Below are positions 1-10,521 of a stretch of DNA of 64,000 bases, piece after piece. The DNA comes from Letharia columbiana (Eukaryota; Ascomycota; Lecanoromycetes; Lecanorales; Parmeliaceae). The DNA lies in contig NW_023501079.1 of NCBI RefSeq assembly GCF_014066305.1, positions 372,001-436,000 of the forward strand, given 5' to 3'. The notes under the pieces are model-generated. The model was not told the origin of the DNA. It saw only the letters and a list, made by a program, of their open reading frames with translations, and searched no databases. The position numbers and the translations under genes are program-made. Every line of letters begins with the position of its first letter. Positions within the stretch are counted from its first letter, which is position 1.

Positions 1-1181
1 CTTGCTCTTATCCTCCTTCCAACATCCAGAACATATGCCGACCTGGAAAGAAGGGCGAAGTCGCTCCAAAACAGGCATCAACCTAGTGCGTGCGCCGCAG
101 TGAGTGTGGTTGTCGTCGATTTGATACGAAGGGCACTCCTTGAGCTTAGCTATGATATCGTTGAGGTTACCATTGTAAGGCTCGAGCTCTTCAGGCGCAG
201 GGTCAAAGGCGCTTTCAATCCGTAGTGTTCTTCCTTTGCGACAGAGGAAGCGAATAATCTCGCCCAGTTGATATGCGTCACATTGAGGCGATGAACTGTA
301 GCCGAGCCTGCACTGAGTCTGCTTGGAGATATAGAGGTTGATGAAATGTTTTTGAATGGAACTCAGAGTGTCCAAGACGTAGTCGCGTCGACAGGCAAGC
401 TCTTCTGTCCGCTGGTCAGCGCCATCTGTCAAGCTCCATTCGGTAACGCACCTTCGACGCCACCGGGTAGAATCCACCATAGAGCATCCTCTCCTTCCCG
501 CTCTTCATCTTCGGTACTGTTCTGCCTTTTTGAAGCCTCGACGATCAGAGCCGCGCTACATTGACGTACCCAATCCGGAAACCCGAAAAACAAACCGGCC
601 AACAACCTTTGGCGATTCTCAAGCTCAATCTCTTGAGTCGTAGCGGACTTCCGATCTTTGAGGAGTGTGATTTCCAATCCCTGCCGTATCAAGTATTCCG
701 CGATAGTATTTGAGCAAGCGAACCTGTCGGCCACGATGGAAAGTAGTGCTATGAGATTGACGGAATGTGCGCGTAGGACTGGCCAGCTTGTAGAAGGATC
801 GTGCAAAATCTTGAAGAAAAGCCTGACGACCGTGCCGGTTGAGATGCAACCCTCGGGGAGAGCGCCTACATCCGAAACGACGGCTTTCGGGAGTTCTGAT
901 GCGGGTATGGCTGCGGAATCATTGTATTGCCTCGTGAGGTCCTGAAGTCTCGCCTCGATAGCGATGCCTTCGCTGAATTTGACAGGATCTAGCAGCACGT
1001 TGAAATATTCGGAGGCACTGTGTAGCACATCTCTCGAACATCGATAGCAGTGATCAGTACACGTGGTGGGGTCTTTGATTTGTATAAGGATGTCGCCGTC
1101 ATTGGAGATGACCACGGTAGAGGGGTTCGCTTCGGAAAAGGGCGCTGGAGCTTTTGTTGCGGCCCTTCTGCCTTGAGGCAT
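1..1181 (-). CDS. BTB/POZ-domain protein, 3' end off the window
   Basis: The first exon runs from ATG at 1181 to 452 and reads as a fungal BTB-type protein. An N-terminal strand, ILIQIKD (about residue 30), is followed by CSRDVLHSASEYFNVLL, the usual core of this fold, then helices that include the motif GTVVRLFFKILHD. BTB domains mediate protein-protein contacts, often with Cullin-3; the role of this member is unknown. The frame closes at 429, but a 47-nt intron (405-451: GTGCGT donor, GCTGAC branch, CAG acceptor) restores an open frame through to base 1. That continuation is cysteine-rich near the edge (GICSGCW). The protein is therefore at least about 375 residues and its end is not seen. 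Its promoter lies in the stretch shared with the 3' side of FTR1. The domain call is fairly sure; the function is not assigned. Confidence 0.75.
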
Positions 1182-1905
1182 GATGTTGACTGTGAGCTAT
1201 CGGATTGACAGTGGACTTCTCGGTTGCCTCCCTGACATGGAGAAGATGCCAGGGAGTGAGGATAGTCGGTGGTCGGCTTTGCTGTAAGGACTAAGGAGAA
1301 TAGGTGGTGAGCACTCCGGCAGTATAGGGCAATAGCTGAGCGATGCCGAACGCACTCCACGCCATCCTGTCACCAATAGCACGGACCGGAAAGAGATTGA
1401 TGAAATAACAAGCCATAATGGAAGATTGTAGAGCTTGAGTTGAAGAGGCGGAAAGATCGACTGGTGAGCCTACAGGGCTGACCAATCAGATTGACTGCAT
1501 TTCCTGCTGACCTCGGAGTACCGTTTTGAATTCCTCGTCCCTCATCAATCCTCGAAGTAAACCCCATCACCTACACCCCGAGCTAGAGCACTATAGGATC
1601 TTCACTGTTACTACCTTCCTTCAATACTATGGTAATGCGTGCATGCTAGCTATTCAACTACTCCAGCTAGCTAGGTTGACAGGCTAAGAATGACGAATGA
1701 TGCACCAGCTTCTTGCCGGCTATGCCAGCTTTTAAATCCACTCATTAATGGCTTTTCCGAACAAAACCCCCTGGCCAAGAGAGCTGCAGAACGAAGCAGC
1801 CATCTTCGATCAGAGAATGGCTGTCAAAAGCGCCATTTTCGCCACAATCACCGGCCACACAATGCAAAGCCCTCAGTGGTCATGGAGGAGCGCTGTTCAC
1901 GCTGT
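1182..1905. other. Intergenic stretch between BTB gene and FTR1
   Basis: This 724-bp stretch holds the promoter of the BTB gene, which reads leftwards, and the 3' flank of FTR1, which reads leftwards into it. No open frame with protein-like composition was found. A short tandem GCTAGCTA-type motif lies near 1645-1675. Confidence 0.5.
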
Positions 1906-3336
1906 TCATGCAGGCGACGATGAACCCATACTTCGCATTTTTGTCAGGATATCTTCAGCATTGGCGCTCTTCGCGGGATATGCCATGCCAACTCCTTCTT
2001 CGCTACTGCTATCGCTCACCTTCTCTTCGGAGGAGGCAGTTTTGGGCTTCATCAATGGCCAGTGACCTTCTTTCTCATTATATCGCATTGCGAGGAAGGC
2101 GATGATGACTGCAATCCAATAGAAGTTGTACGAGAGGACAGAGCCGTAAGTTGCACTGTTTTCCCAACCGAAGAGGGCGTTGAAAATTCCCCATCCTCCG
2201 CCACCGTTAACCTCGGCATTGCAGCACTATTTTCTTTTGTCAGCGACGTGAATTTGATCGAAGGTCATGATTCGAGACTAGGATTACTGACGTTGACATG
2301 CCAGACGCTTTGACGAATATCGTAGCTTCCCGGACCAGACCCAGTCCCCGCTGCGTCACCGCCAGTGAGCGAATTCCACTAGGGATTGGTTAGCCCCAGG
2401 ATTACTTTGTATCAATGAGCGGATACCGAGGCTTACCTTGTGCATCTGGAAGTCCCAGACAGCTTTGGAGAACAGGCCGGCAGCGACCAGGTATAAGAAG
2501 CAAGTTGAGATGATCAGGAAGGTCTGAATCGGAGCGAAGTTGCCTCCTCTGGATCCGATCAGTTACTTCCTATTGAATCTCACGCTGTGTGTGGACTTAC
2601 CTATAGATGAAGTATCCGACCAAGCAACCAGACCCGATGCCAGTGACCACTGGCAGGGGAAAGGAGACAGCAGGAAGACCCAGGCTCACGCCTCCAATGA
2701 AGACCACAGCCTCGAGACCTTCACGAAGAACGGTGATGAAGGGCAAGATGAACAAAGCGTACTTCTCACACCAGAGCTTGAAGCGGACTCGGAGAGTGCC
2801 ACGTCGCTTGGTGCTGTCCTTGACTTCGAGCGCTTTGGCGAGCTTGACACGCCACTTGTCCTGGAGTTTGGACACGCGGAGAAGGGCAGCACCCATGATG
2901 GAGATGACGAGGGATGCGAAGATGCTGAAAGATCCCTCCCAGATGTCCTCGGTGCCTGACCACTTGTCTTTGCCCAGGCCGTAGAAGGCTCCAATCAGGC
3001 CAGCGCCAACGACGATGCAAATGACTAGACCCAGGATCGTGCCAAGCCATACCTGGGTTCGGATCAGCTAGGATGAAGGCAATTGAAGCAGGATAGCGAC
3101 TATGGCAAAGACTTACCTGACGCCTGAGTCTCTTGTATGTGACGGGATCACTGTCATGGCCCAGAGTTTGCTTCAGGAAGGCCAACAAAACCGAGACAAT
3201 AATGCTGGTCTCCAGTGTCTCACGGAAACAGATGAAGAAGACTGGTAATGTCAAACAGCATCAGCATTGCCTTCACTTTCCAGGACCTGAAAGGAGTGGG
3301 GGGCTCACTCGGGACAGCAAATACGTTGACCGTCAT
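1906..3336 (-). CDS. FTR1: High-affinity iron permease Ftr1
   Basis: Plasma-membrane Fe3+ permease that works with a multicopper ferroxidase. Six exons: 3309-3336, 3117-3241, 2601-3052, 2437-2548, 2292-2378 and 1906-2226, giving 374 residues, normal for Ftr1. All introns (52-67 nt) have GT-AG ends and keep frame. The start is the ATG at 3336; exon 1 is only 28 nt and encodes MTVNVFAVP, the usual Ftr1 N-terminus. The family motifs are present: RETLE at residues 16-20 and REGLE at 161-165, the glutamates that bind and move iron. Several hydrophobic membrane segments follow (for example [20 protein letters not shown] from residue 52), and the tail is polar. It is divergent from FET3 and about 1.4 kb from it, so co-regulation is expected. 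The N-terminal join gives VPIFF where relatives commonly have VPVFF. Very confident. Confidence 0.95.
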
Positions 3337-3475
3337 GGTGAAAGATTGCGACCGGTCAATGGACTTGGAAGTACTCGAAATAAGGTATGGAAAATATTTT
3401 CTTTCTATCTTACACACTCTTTGGCCTTTGAAGGAGGAATATGTGACGGGAGAAGAAAGTCGGTAGGGCAGGTTT

Positions 3476-3484
3476 TTATCAGAT
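3476..3484 (-). promoter_or_regulatory. GATA iron-repressor site 1
   Basis: Exact TTATCAGAT (ATCTGATAA on the minus strand), about 140 bp upstream of the FTR1 start. It is followed within a few bases by a second partial GATA (TTGATAA). Confidence 0.7.
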
Positions 3485-3516
3485 CAGATTGATAAGGGCA
3501 AGCAGCAGCCAAATTT

Positions 3517-3525
3517 TTATCAGAT
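3517..3525 (-). promoter_or_regulatory. GATA iron-repressor site 2
   Basis: Exact TTATCAGAT, 41 bp from site 1 and in the same orientation, about 180 bp upstream of FTR1. Confidence 0.7.
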
Positions 3526-4267
3526 CCGCTTCTTAGCGCAATAACCCCCACAATGACTCGGAGATGAATTAGCCCCAGCTTGGAAGATGGGTTTGATTGG
3601 CTCTTTCTTTTTCTTTCTTTTTTCTTTAATTCCTTTCGGCCTCAAGTCCCTGTGTTGTGTTGTTGATGTTAAGCTGAAGTAATTGTGTGTGGGGTTGGAG
3701 GGTGATGACTGCTGATTTCCGATGTCGGTGTGTGTTCACGCAATCGAAATAGAGTCCGGGCCGGTAAGTTAAGTGTGACGGAATGTCCCACTCTCCTAAA
3801 TTCCCTTCAATTGAACTCTTGACTTTATTTTTTTTAATCCCACTCAACTTAGCGCAGGGGCAAGATCACCCGACGTGAACCTTCACTGTGATTGGCTCTC
3901 TCTCTCTCTCTGACTTCTGCTGTCTATGGTTTCCTTAATCATCAGCACGAGACATTCTTCTGACTATCACTGTCTACTCGCCTGAAGAACCTGGGCTACA
4001 ATCTCCACTCTACAGAGGCCTTCACCTTCGCCTTCGCTATACTATTCTCTATACTCTACTATCCTTTTCCCTTCCGATTGACCCTCGGCCAAGAAATCGA
4101 CCCGGTTGACTATTGGGCCCAGACATACAGTTCTAACTCGTCATACAGCTGGCTCGACTTGGCGTCTCGAAACAGAAAGTGGGTGCCAATATTTCGAACC
4201 CTTGGAGCCATCAATGCCAGTCCGTGTCTTGTCCTCCAACCATTGGCTGCACCCCGCAGACATTTCT

Positions 4268-4276
4268 TTATCTGAT
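4268..4276 (-). promoter_or_regulatory. GATA iron-repressor site 3
   Basis: TTATCTGAT, matching the W position as T. It lies about 480 bp upstream of the FET3 start. Confidence 0.6.
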
Positions 4277-4536
4277 CCGCCTGACACCTTGCTAGACTGC
4301 AGGACCAAGACTCTGCCATCCCATCATCACACCACCTCCGAGCTTCTGCACTTTGGCAGGAAAGCTTCACCGCTTCAGTATCCCCTGGTCACGGCCATTT
4401 GTCATCTTTACCGGGCTCCGAAGGCGCAATCCAGCTCGTCCACGAGCGCCGATCCCTCAAATCTCGAGCAGGATCGTCATCTCTCACGTCAGAACGTTGT
4501 AACGAATACGGATTCAGGATCCACGCTAACGAAAGA

Positions 4537-4545
4537 TTATCAGAT
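4537..4545 (-). promoter_or_regulatory. GATA iron-repressor site 4
   Basis: Exact TTATCAGAT, about 205 bp upstream of the FET3 ATG. It is paired with site 5. Confidence 0.7.
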
Positions 4546-4559
4546 CGACAATTCCCATC

Positions 4560-4568
4560 TTATCAGAT
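4560..4568 (-). promoter_or_regulatory. GATA iron-repressor site 5
   Basis: Exact TTATCAGAT, starting 23 bp (about two helical turns) after site 4. A TTGATAA follows at about 4572. Paired GATA sites are usual for this repressor class. Confidence 0.7.
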
Positions 4569-4749
4569 CTTTTGATAACATCTTTGAACGCAGATAATCA
4601 GCAGCAGAAGTTAAGGGAGCGAATAGTACCTTGGGCTTGAAAACATCACGAGCACTGGGAGTCGGCTTGTAATTAACAAGCCTTCCTCTCTGCATCTACA
4701 GCTACTGTGAGCATCGAATCCACTCGCTCCTCAAATCCCAAACCTCGTC

Positions 4750-6847
4750 ATGTTCTCTTCGTCTAGCATTCTTCTCCTCTGCTTTGGATGGCTAGCCCAC
4801 GCGGCCACAGTCACATACGACTTCAACATCACTTGGGTCACCGCCAACCCTGATGGCCTTCTCAACCGACCGCTCATCGGAATCAATGGCCAATGGCCTG
4901 TACCATACATCACTGCAACTGTGGGAGACCGCGTTGTGGTCAATGTACTCAACCAACTCGGCAACGAGTCCACGAGTCTGCACTTCCATGGTATTTACCA
5001 GAATGGGTCTACGGAAATGGATGGTGTTACCGGCGTGAGCCAGTGTCCCATTCAACCAGGAGGATCGTTCACATACAACTTCACGGTAAGTCATTCCAAC
5101 ACGACCATGAATGCTAACGCTAACTGTTCTGAAGATTGATCAGCCAGGTACATACTGGTATCACTCACACGAGACTGCCCAGTATCCTGATGGTCTTCGT
5201 GGACCGTTGATCGTCAATGATCCCAATTCTCCTTACAAGGGGCAGTACGATGAGGAGATGGTGTTGACCGTGTCAGACTGGTATCACGACGAAATACCGA
5301 AGCTCATGAAGAGTTTTATCAGTGTGACCAACCCAACGGGGGCTGAGCCAATACCAAAATCTGCCCTCATGAATGACACCTACAACCTCACAACGCCAAT
5401 CGAGCCTGGAAAGACTTACATGTTCCGCATTATCAACGTAGGCGCCTTTGCCGGTCAATACTTCTGGTTCGAAGGCCACACTATGACGATCGTGGAAGTT
5501 GACGGCATCTATACCGAGGCTGCCGAAGCCGACTTGATCTATATCACTGCAGCACAGCGTTACAGCGTTCTCGTCACAATGAAGAACGATACCTCTACCA
5601 ACTACGCCTACGTTGGAAGCATGGATCAGGTAAGCATTAAGTAGCTTATGACCGGGCCCAGGACTGACTGCCATAAAGAGTTTGTTCGACACGGTTCCTG
5701 CATCCCTCAATCCAAACGGCACTGGCTGGCTCGTCTACGACGATACAGCACCTTTGCCCGCGCCTGCTCTTCTTGACACATTCAACGAGTTCGACGACTT
5801 CACGCTAATTCCAACAGACGGTGAAGAGCTCCTCGGCCCAGTCGACTACTCTTTCAACCTTGACCTGAAGATGGACAACCTAGGGGACGGAGCCAACTAG
5901 TATGCATTCTCCGGTTCCAACGAGGTATACCGCAACTGACTTGCTTTCCTAGTGCATTCTTCAACGATATAACCTATGTCCGCCCCAAAGTCCCAACCCT
6001 CTACACTGCTCTCTCCGCTGGCGACCTCGCGAACAACGCCACCATCTATGGCATCAACTCCAATCCCTACATCCTAGAGCATAACGACGTTATAGAGATC
6101 ATCCTCAACAACAACGACACAGGCAAACACCCCTTCCATCTCCACGGCCACGCTTTCCAAGCCGCCGCACGCTCAGACAAAGATGCCGGTAAATACGTTG
6201 GAAACGAGACGTTCGCAGCGGTGCCAATGAGGCGGGATACTTTTATGGTGCGGCCGATGGGAAACATCGTCCTAAGGTTCAGAGCGGACAATCCTGATAC
6301 GTCTCCCTTCCCCTGCCCCTTCCCATCTCCTATCAATCCCCCAGCTAACCCGAGACCTTGCACGCATCTGGTTCTTCCACTGCCACATCGAATGGCACCT
6401 CGCCTCCGGCCTCATCGCCACCATGATCGAAGCCCCCGCCCTCCTCCAAACCACCCTATCCATCCCTCCCTCCCACCTCGACGTCTGCACCGCCCAGAAC
6501 ATCCCCACCGTCGGCAACGCGGCCGGCAACACCGTCGACCCGCTCGACCTGACCGGCGCCCCGGAGCCCCCCCGCCCCCTGCCGGCCGGGTTCACGGCCA
6601 AGGGCATCGTGGCCTTGGTCTGCAGCTGTCTGAGCGCTTTTGCGGGCATCGCCGTCATTTCTTGGTTGGTGCTCCTTCCTTCCCTCCTCCTTACATTGTT
6701 CCGGACTGCGGGGTGCTGATGGCGGTGCGGTGTGTTAGGTACGGCGCGGGTGAGATCGGCAAGCAGGTGCCGAGCAAAGGGACCGAGGAGGCTGTCGCGG
6801 CTGCGGGGGTCGAAGATGAGATTGGTGGCGATGTCGTTGGGGAGTGA
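4750..6847 (+). CDS. FET3: Iron transport multicopper ferroxidase Fet3
   Basis: Cell-surface multicopper oxidase that oxidises Fe2+ for uptake by Ftr1. Exons 4750-5085, 5135-5629, 5679-5899, 5953-6296, 6355-6664 and 6739-6847 give 604 residues, the usual Fet3 size. A signal peptide ([11 protein letters not shown]) is followed by all four copper-ligand motifs: HFHG at 78-81, WYHSH at 120-124, HPFHLHGH at 410-417 and HCHIEWH at 474-480. A single C-terminal membrane segment spans about 549-569, with a short cytosolic tail, so this is a membrane-anchored ferroxidase and not a secreted laccase. The N-terminal half has several N-glycosylation sequons. Oddity: the fourth intron needs a boundary at 6297 that reads ATACGT, not GT, with branch GCTAAC and acceptor at 6354; no GT donor nearby preserves frame. 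With that intron the whole model is in frame. The gene is either spliced from an AT-AG intron, damaged there, or carries a base error. Confidence 0.92.
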
Positions 6848-6999
6848 AGGTTGTTGGAGTCGGGGCTTCGATTGGCTTGGCTTGGTTTGGTTTGCTTCTC
6901 TGAGAGAGGGGGAGGGTCTCATGATGTGGCGTTGAATTCTGGTCGATACTTCAGAGTGTGGTAGGTAGATAGCTTGTGCACATGGGAAAGAAAAGCGTT

Positions 7000-7947
7000 T
7001 ATGAATGGATTGTGCTCTTAACTCTGATTAATAATAGACAGTGCTCTGATGAAGTAAACAATGGAATGTGCTCTTAATAGACAGTGCTCTGATGAAGTAA
7101 TTAATGGAATGTGCTCTTAACGTCAACTAATAGACGGTGCTCTGATGAAGTAATCAATAGAATGTGCTCTTAACTCTGATTAATAGACGGTGCAGTGCTC
7201 TGATGAAGTAGTTAATAGAATGTGCTCTTAACTCTGATTAATAGACGGTGCTCTGATGAAGTAATTAATAGAATCTGATCTTAACTCTGATTAGTAGACA
7301 GTGCAGTGCTCTGATGAAGTAGTTAATAGAATCTGTCTTAACTCTGATAATAGACAGTGCAGTGCTCTGATGAAGTAATTAGTGGATTATACTCTTAACT
7401 CTGATTAATAGACAGTGCTCCTGACGAAGTAGTTAGGGGAATGTGCTCTTAATAGACAGTACTCTGATAAAGTAATTAGTGGATAGACAGTGCTCTGATG
7501 AAGTAAACAATGGAATGTGCTCTTGACGCTGATTAATAGACAGTGCTCTGATGAAGTAATTAATGGAATGTGCTCTTAATAGACAGTGCCTTGATGGAGT
7601 AGTTAATGGATTGTACTCTTAACTCTGATAATAGACGGTGCAGTGCTCTGATGAAGTAATTAAGAGACTGTGCTTTTAACTCTCATCAATAGACAGTGCC
7701 CTGATGAAGTAATTAATGGAATCTGCTCTTGATAGACGGTGCTCTTGATGAAGTAATTAATAGAATCTGATCTTGACGGTGCTCTGATGGAGTAGTTAGT
7801 GAAATGTGATCTTAACTCTGATAATAGACAGTGCAGTGCTCTGAAGTAATTAGTGGAATGTGCTCTTAATAGACAGTGCTCTGATAAAGTAATTAAGAGA
7901 ATGTGCTCTCGACGCTAATCAATAGACAGTGCTCTTGTGAAGTAATC
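7000..7947. repeat. Minisatellite 3' of FET3
   Basis: About 950 bp of degenerate tandem units built from AATAGACAGTGCTCTGATG, AAGTAATTAATGGAATGTGC and TCTTAACTCTGATT. Full units are roughly 50-55 bp, and shorter ones lack the TTAACTCTGATT part. Copies differ by point changes and small deletions, and there are about 18-20. No coding potential was seen. It lies between the converging 3' ends of FET3 and the SRA gene. Confidence 0.85.
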
Positions 7948-8186
7948 CCTTCCACCTCCATCGAACACAAACGCGCTATGCGATATCAAGACAGACCCTC
8001 CCACTCTCTCCCTCCCACTCTCTCTCTCCCTCTCACTCACTCCCTCAAAGCCAACACCAACAACGCCGCCTCAACCAACGATCCGGGCTATCATGCCATC
8101 CATCCTTAATCCCATCATTACCTCATCCCACCCCCCATGCGTCTGATATCCCCGCCCCCGATTGTCTCGGTCTGGCCACCATCGCC
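7948..8186. other. Short 3' intergenic spacer
   Basis: CT-rich spacer at the convergent 3' end of the SRA gene, including a TCTCTCCCTC run near 8000-8030. Nothing else is seen. Confidence 0.4.
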
Positions 8187-9775
8187 TCAATCGGCAGGCT
8201 TCCGGGGCGAGACGAAGCGAGTGCCGATGCGCGGTTGTGGGAAGGCGTGGCTGAGGTGCTCGGGCGTCGGTGTCCGGGTGGCATTGGGCCGTGCTGTGCC
8301 CTCATTTTTGGCCCGGTCTTCGTCGCCGTTGCTGTTGAGACCTTTTCCTTTCCCGTCGTTCTCTTCCTCTTCCTCCTCTATTTCTTCCAGGTCTTCCAGA
8401 CCCGCTCCCTCGTCATCTGCCTCTTCGGCTCCCTCATCGACTTCCTTGTCATCTTCCCCCTTAACCGTCTTCCCCATCTCATCTATGAGGATCGAGTCCC
8501 TCCTACCACCACCGCCAATACTGATAGCCTTTGAACTCCTCTTCGAAAAATATCCACTGTCCACACTGCCGTGTCTTTCATCGTTCAGACCTCCACCATC
8601 TCCCATCTCTTCACCCGCTCCTCCCCGTTGCGCGAGCATATCCCGTAGCATTTCAAAATCTTCGCCGCGGTCGACGAGCTTGAGTCGCTGGTAGTCTTTC
8701 CAGTCGTCGAGTTGGTCCGAGGTGGGGATGTGGAGGGCGTGAAGGAGAGACAGTTGGGTTGGGAGGCGGGAGAGGGTGAATGCTGTTTGCCAGGTGTTGG
8801 GTTGAGAGAGATGGACGGAGAAGGAGAGGATGCGGTAGCTGTGGCAATCTCTGGTATTAGCGGGGCTCCCCTTGGAGGGACGGGAAACGTGCAGGCCATC
8901 ATATCTCAATCCAGCCTTTGGCGCAATCTTGCTCCTCAATTTCCAGCTTCTGAGCACTCGCACGACTTTCTCTTCTGGATCTGCGCGCAGCATCGTCTTC
9001 GTGAGCCTGAACACCCCGGGATCGCTCACCGCGGCTTTGTATGTGATCTCACCGTCTCGCCCGAGGTCTATCTCGCAGCTGCCTGTCAGGACGATGGCGT
9101 AGGCGCCGTTTTCGTTGGCGGTGATGCCGTGAGAGGTCTCGTCGACGATGCCGTCGCGGTACGCAGCTGCAGGCTTGAGCCACCAGCTGTTCAGGATGTT
9201 AGGTAAGGGCTTCATAGGGATAATGGTGAGGGAGGACGTACTCGCCGACCTCAAAGCCGAGGTGACCGAAGGCGTGTGCTCGAGATGGCTTCGGTGCTCC
9301 CTCAACAGACCAAGCCGATTTCGACTCCTGTGGTATTGTTATTCAAACAACGCAGGTGTATTGGGACTTGCCGTACATCGTCCGGTACACGTCCATCTTT
9401 CCAGCTCATCTTCCTCACTCCCTCCATTCTCCCTCCTGGACCGTAGAGATCAGCCCTGAGGTATTTCAACGGTCCCAGCTCGTTTTCCCATTTTGTGATC
9501 AAGTCTCCTGCATGTACCAGTACATCCATTGGCCAGCAAACATTCCTTGTGGCTGCCATGAGCATTAGCGCTTTTTCGATACGGCAATAGCGGAGGATCT
9601 CCAGTGTCATTGGGACTGCATCAAGGGTTTTGAAGATGGATTGTAGGCAGACAATGTCAGATTGGTTTAGCTTGGGTTCCTTGGCGAGGCGTGGGACGAG
9701 GGTGTCACGGATGTAGTGGGAGTGTCGACGTAACTCTTCTCGAAGCGAAGCTCCCTTTCGCGATGAAAGTCTCAT
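8187..9775 (-). CDS. SRA/YDG-domain protein
   Basis: Three exons, 9377-9775, 9242-9327 and 8187-9186, give 494 residues. The introns are 9328-9376 (GTACGG, CACAG; an alternative donor at 9388 also keeps frame) and 9187-9241 (GTACGT, CCTAAC branch, CAG). The N-terminal helical part (LPRLAKEPKLNQSDIV-like, then LRADLYGPGGRMEGV) matches fungal SRA proteins as I know them. The SRA fold follows with EVGDWW, ENGAYAIVLTG, DGEITY and the signature GLRYDGLHV. In plants and animals this fold binds hemimethylated or modified cytosine by base flipping; in fungi the role is mostly unknown. The C-terminal third is acidic and low-complexity (poly-E near the end) and probably disordered. It may be a nuclear reader of modified DNA, which is inference. 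The call rests on motif recognition, with good intron support. Confidence 0.8.
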
Positions 9776-10251
9776 TGTGAGAGGTATGCCGCGGGCTTTC
9801 GTGTTGGAACACTATGCTGTGAATGTGAGAGAGCATTGTCAGTGCATATGGACGCGGGGAAGTATTCCATGAAGTGTCCCATGACAAGGAAGGTGCGATG
9901 CTCGAAGATCTGTGTAACATTGCTCAGGTGTCATTGTAGGCTATCTGGAATAACGCTGCTTGCCACCAACTTATTGGAAGCGAGGGCATTGTGGAACTGC
10001 CCCAAGCCTGCTCTTTCGGACCCTCGCGGAACCATGGAACAGAAAATCAAACCTCGGTTGTATCAGTTGTTCTTGCGTCTCCTGCCCCTAGCCCGTGACC
10101 CCAGACCACAAATCTTACGCCTTCGTTTTCCGCCAAAGATCCCTATCCCTCAGAACTCTTGAAGCTTTAGCATAAGCCGCGCTCTCATGGCACTCTATTG
10201 CCCAGCCAGAGCCGACTCCGAGTTCAACCTTTCCATTATCGATTGGGTTGA

Positions 10252-10278
10252 TTAGGCGGGTTAGGCGGGTTAGGCGGG
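10252..10278 (+). repeat. (TTAGGCGGG)3 G-rich repeat
   Basis: Three perfect TTAGGCGGG units followed by TTGGGTGGGG. The G-runs are spaced in a way that could form a G-quadruplex. On the minus strand it encodes PPNPPN in a 48-codon proline-rich frame (10245-10391). It is not the TTAGGG telomere repeat. Confidence 0.75.
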
Positions 10279-10398
10279 TTGGGTGGGGGGAGCGGTGGTA
10301 AAGGTATGTTCGGCGGTGGACCGGATGGACTCATGTATCGTGGGGGTGGTTTTGGCAGATCTTTTGGGTTCTGGGGTGTTGATGTAGGCATGGTTCTT

Positions 10399-10521
10399 TC
10401 AATTCAAGCTTCGCGATCTTGTTCTTTGTGAAGCTCTTGATGGAGGCAAGAGGTAGCTGTTTATTGAGAAGAGGATTTCTGGGAGATTCAAGGCTGTGCC
10501 ATCATCTCTTATAGACGCCAT
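10399..10521 (-). pseudogene. F-box-like N-terminal fragment
   Basis: A 40-codon frame starts at ATG 10521 and contains LNLPEILFSINSYLLPPS. This resembles the first helix of fungal F-box domains (LPEIL..I..YLPP) and breaks off into unrelated sequence. No continuation or intron was found. It is either the remnant of an F-box gene or a chance similarity; confidence is low. Confidence 0.25.

Larger units (their letters stand above)
3337..4749. promoter_or_regulatory. Divergent FTR1-FET3 promoter
   Basis: The 1.4-kb region between the two start codons contains five perfect copies of TTATCWGAT, the reverse complement of ATCWGATAA. This is the site bound by fungal iron-sensing GATA repressors (SreA, Urbs1, Sre, Fep1). 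Two lie near FTR1, two near FET3 and one between, all in the same orientation. Further GATA cores occur at about 4573 and 4593, and a short CT repeat at about 3899-3910. Open frames here are short and look like chance. Confidence 0.8.

Noticed and set aside
6272..6922. 216-codon minus-strand frame over the FET3 end
   Set aside because: Shadow of the FET3 coding strand; no features of its own.
9836..10162. 108-codon plus-strand frame
   Set aside because: Lies over the upstream flank of the SRA gene; composition and context suggest chance.
10252..10278. Interstitial telomere repeat
   Set aside because: The unit is TTAGGCGGG, not TTAGGG, and only three copies are present.
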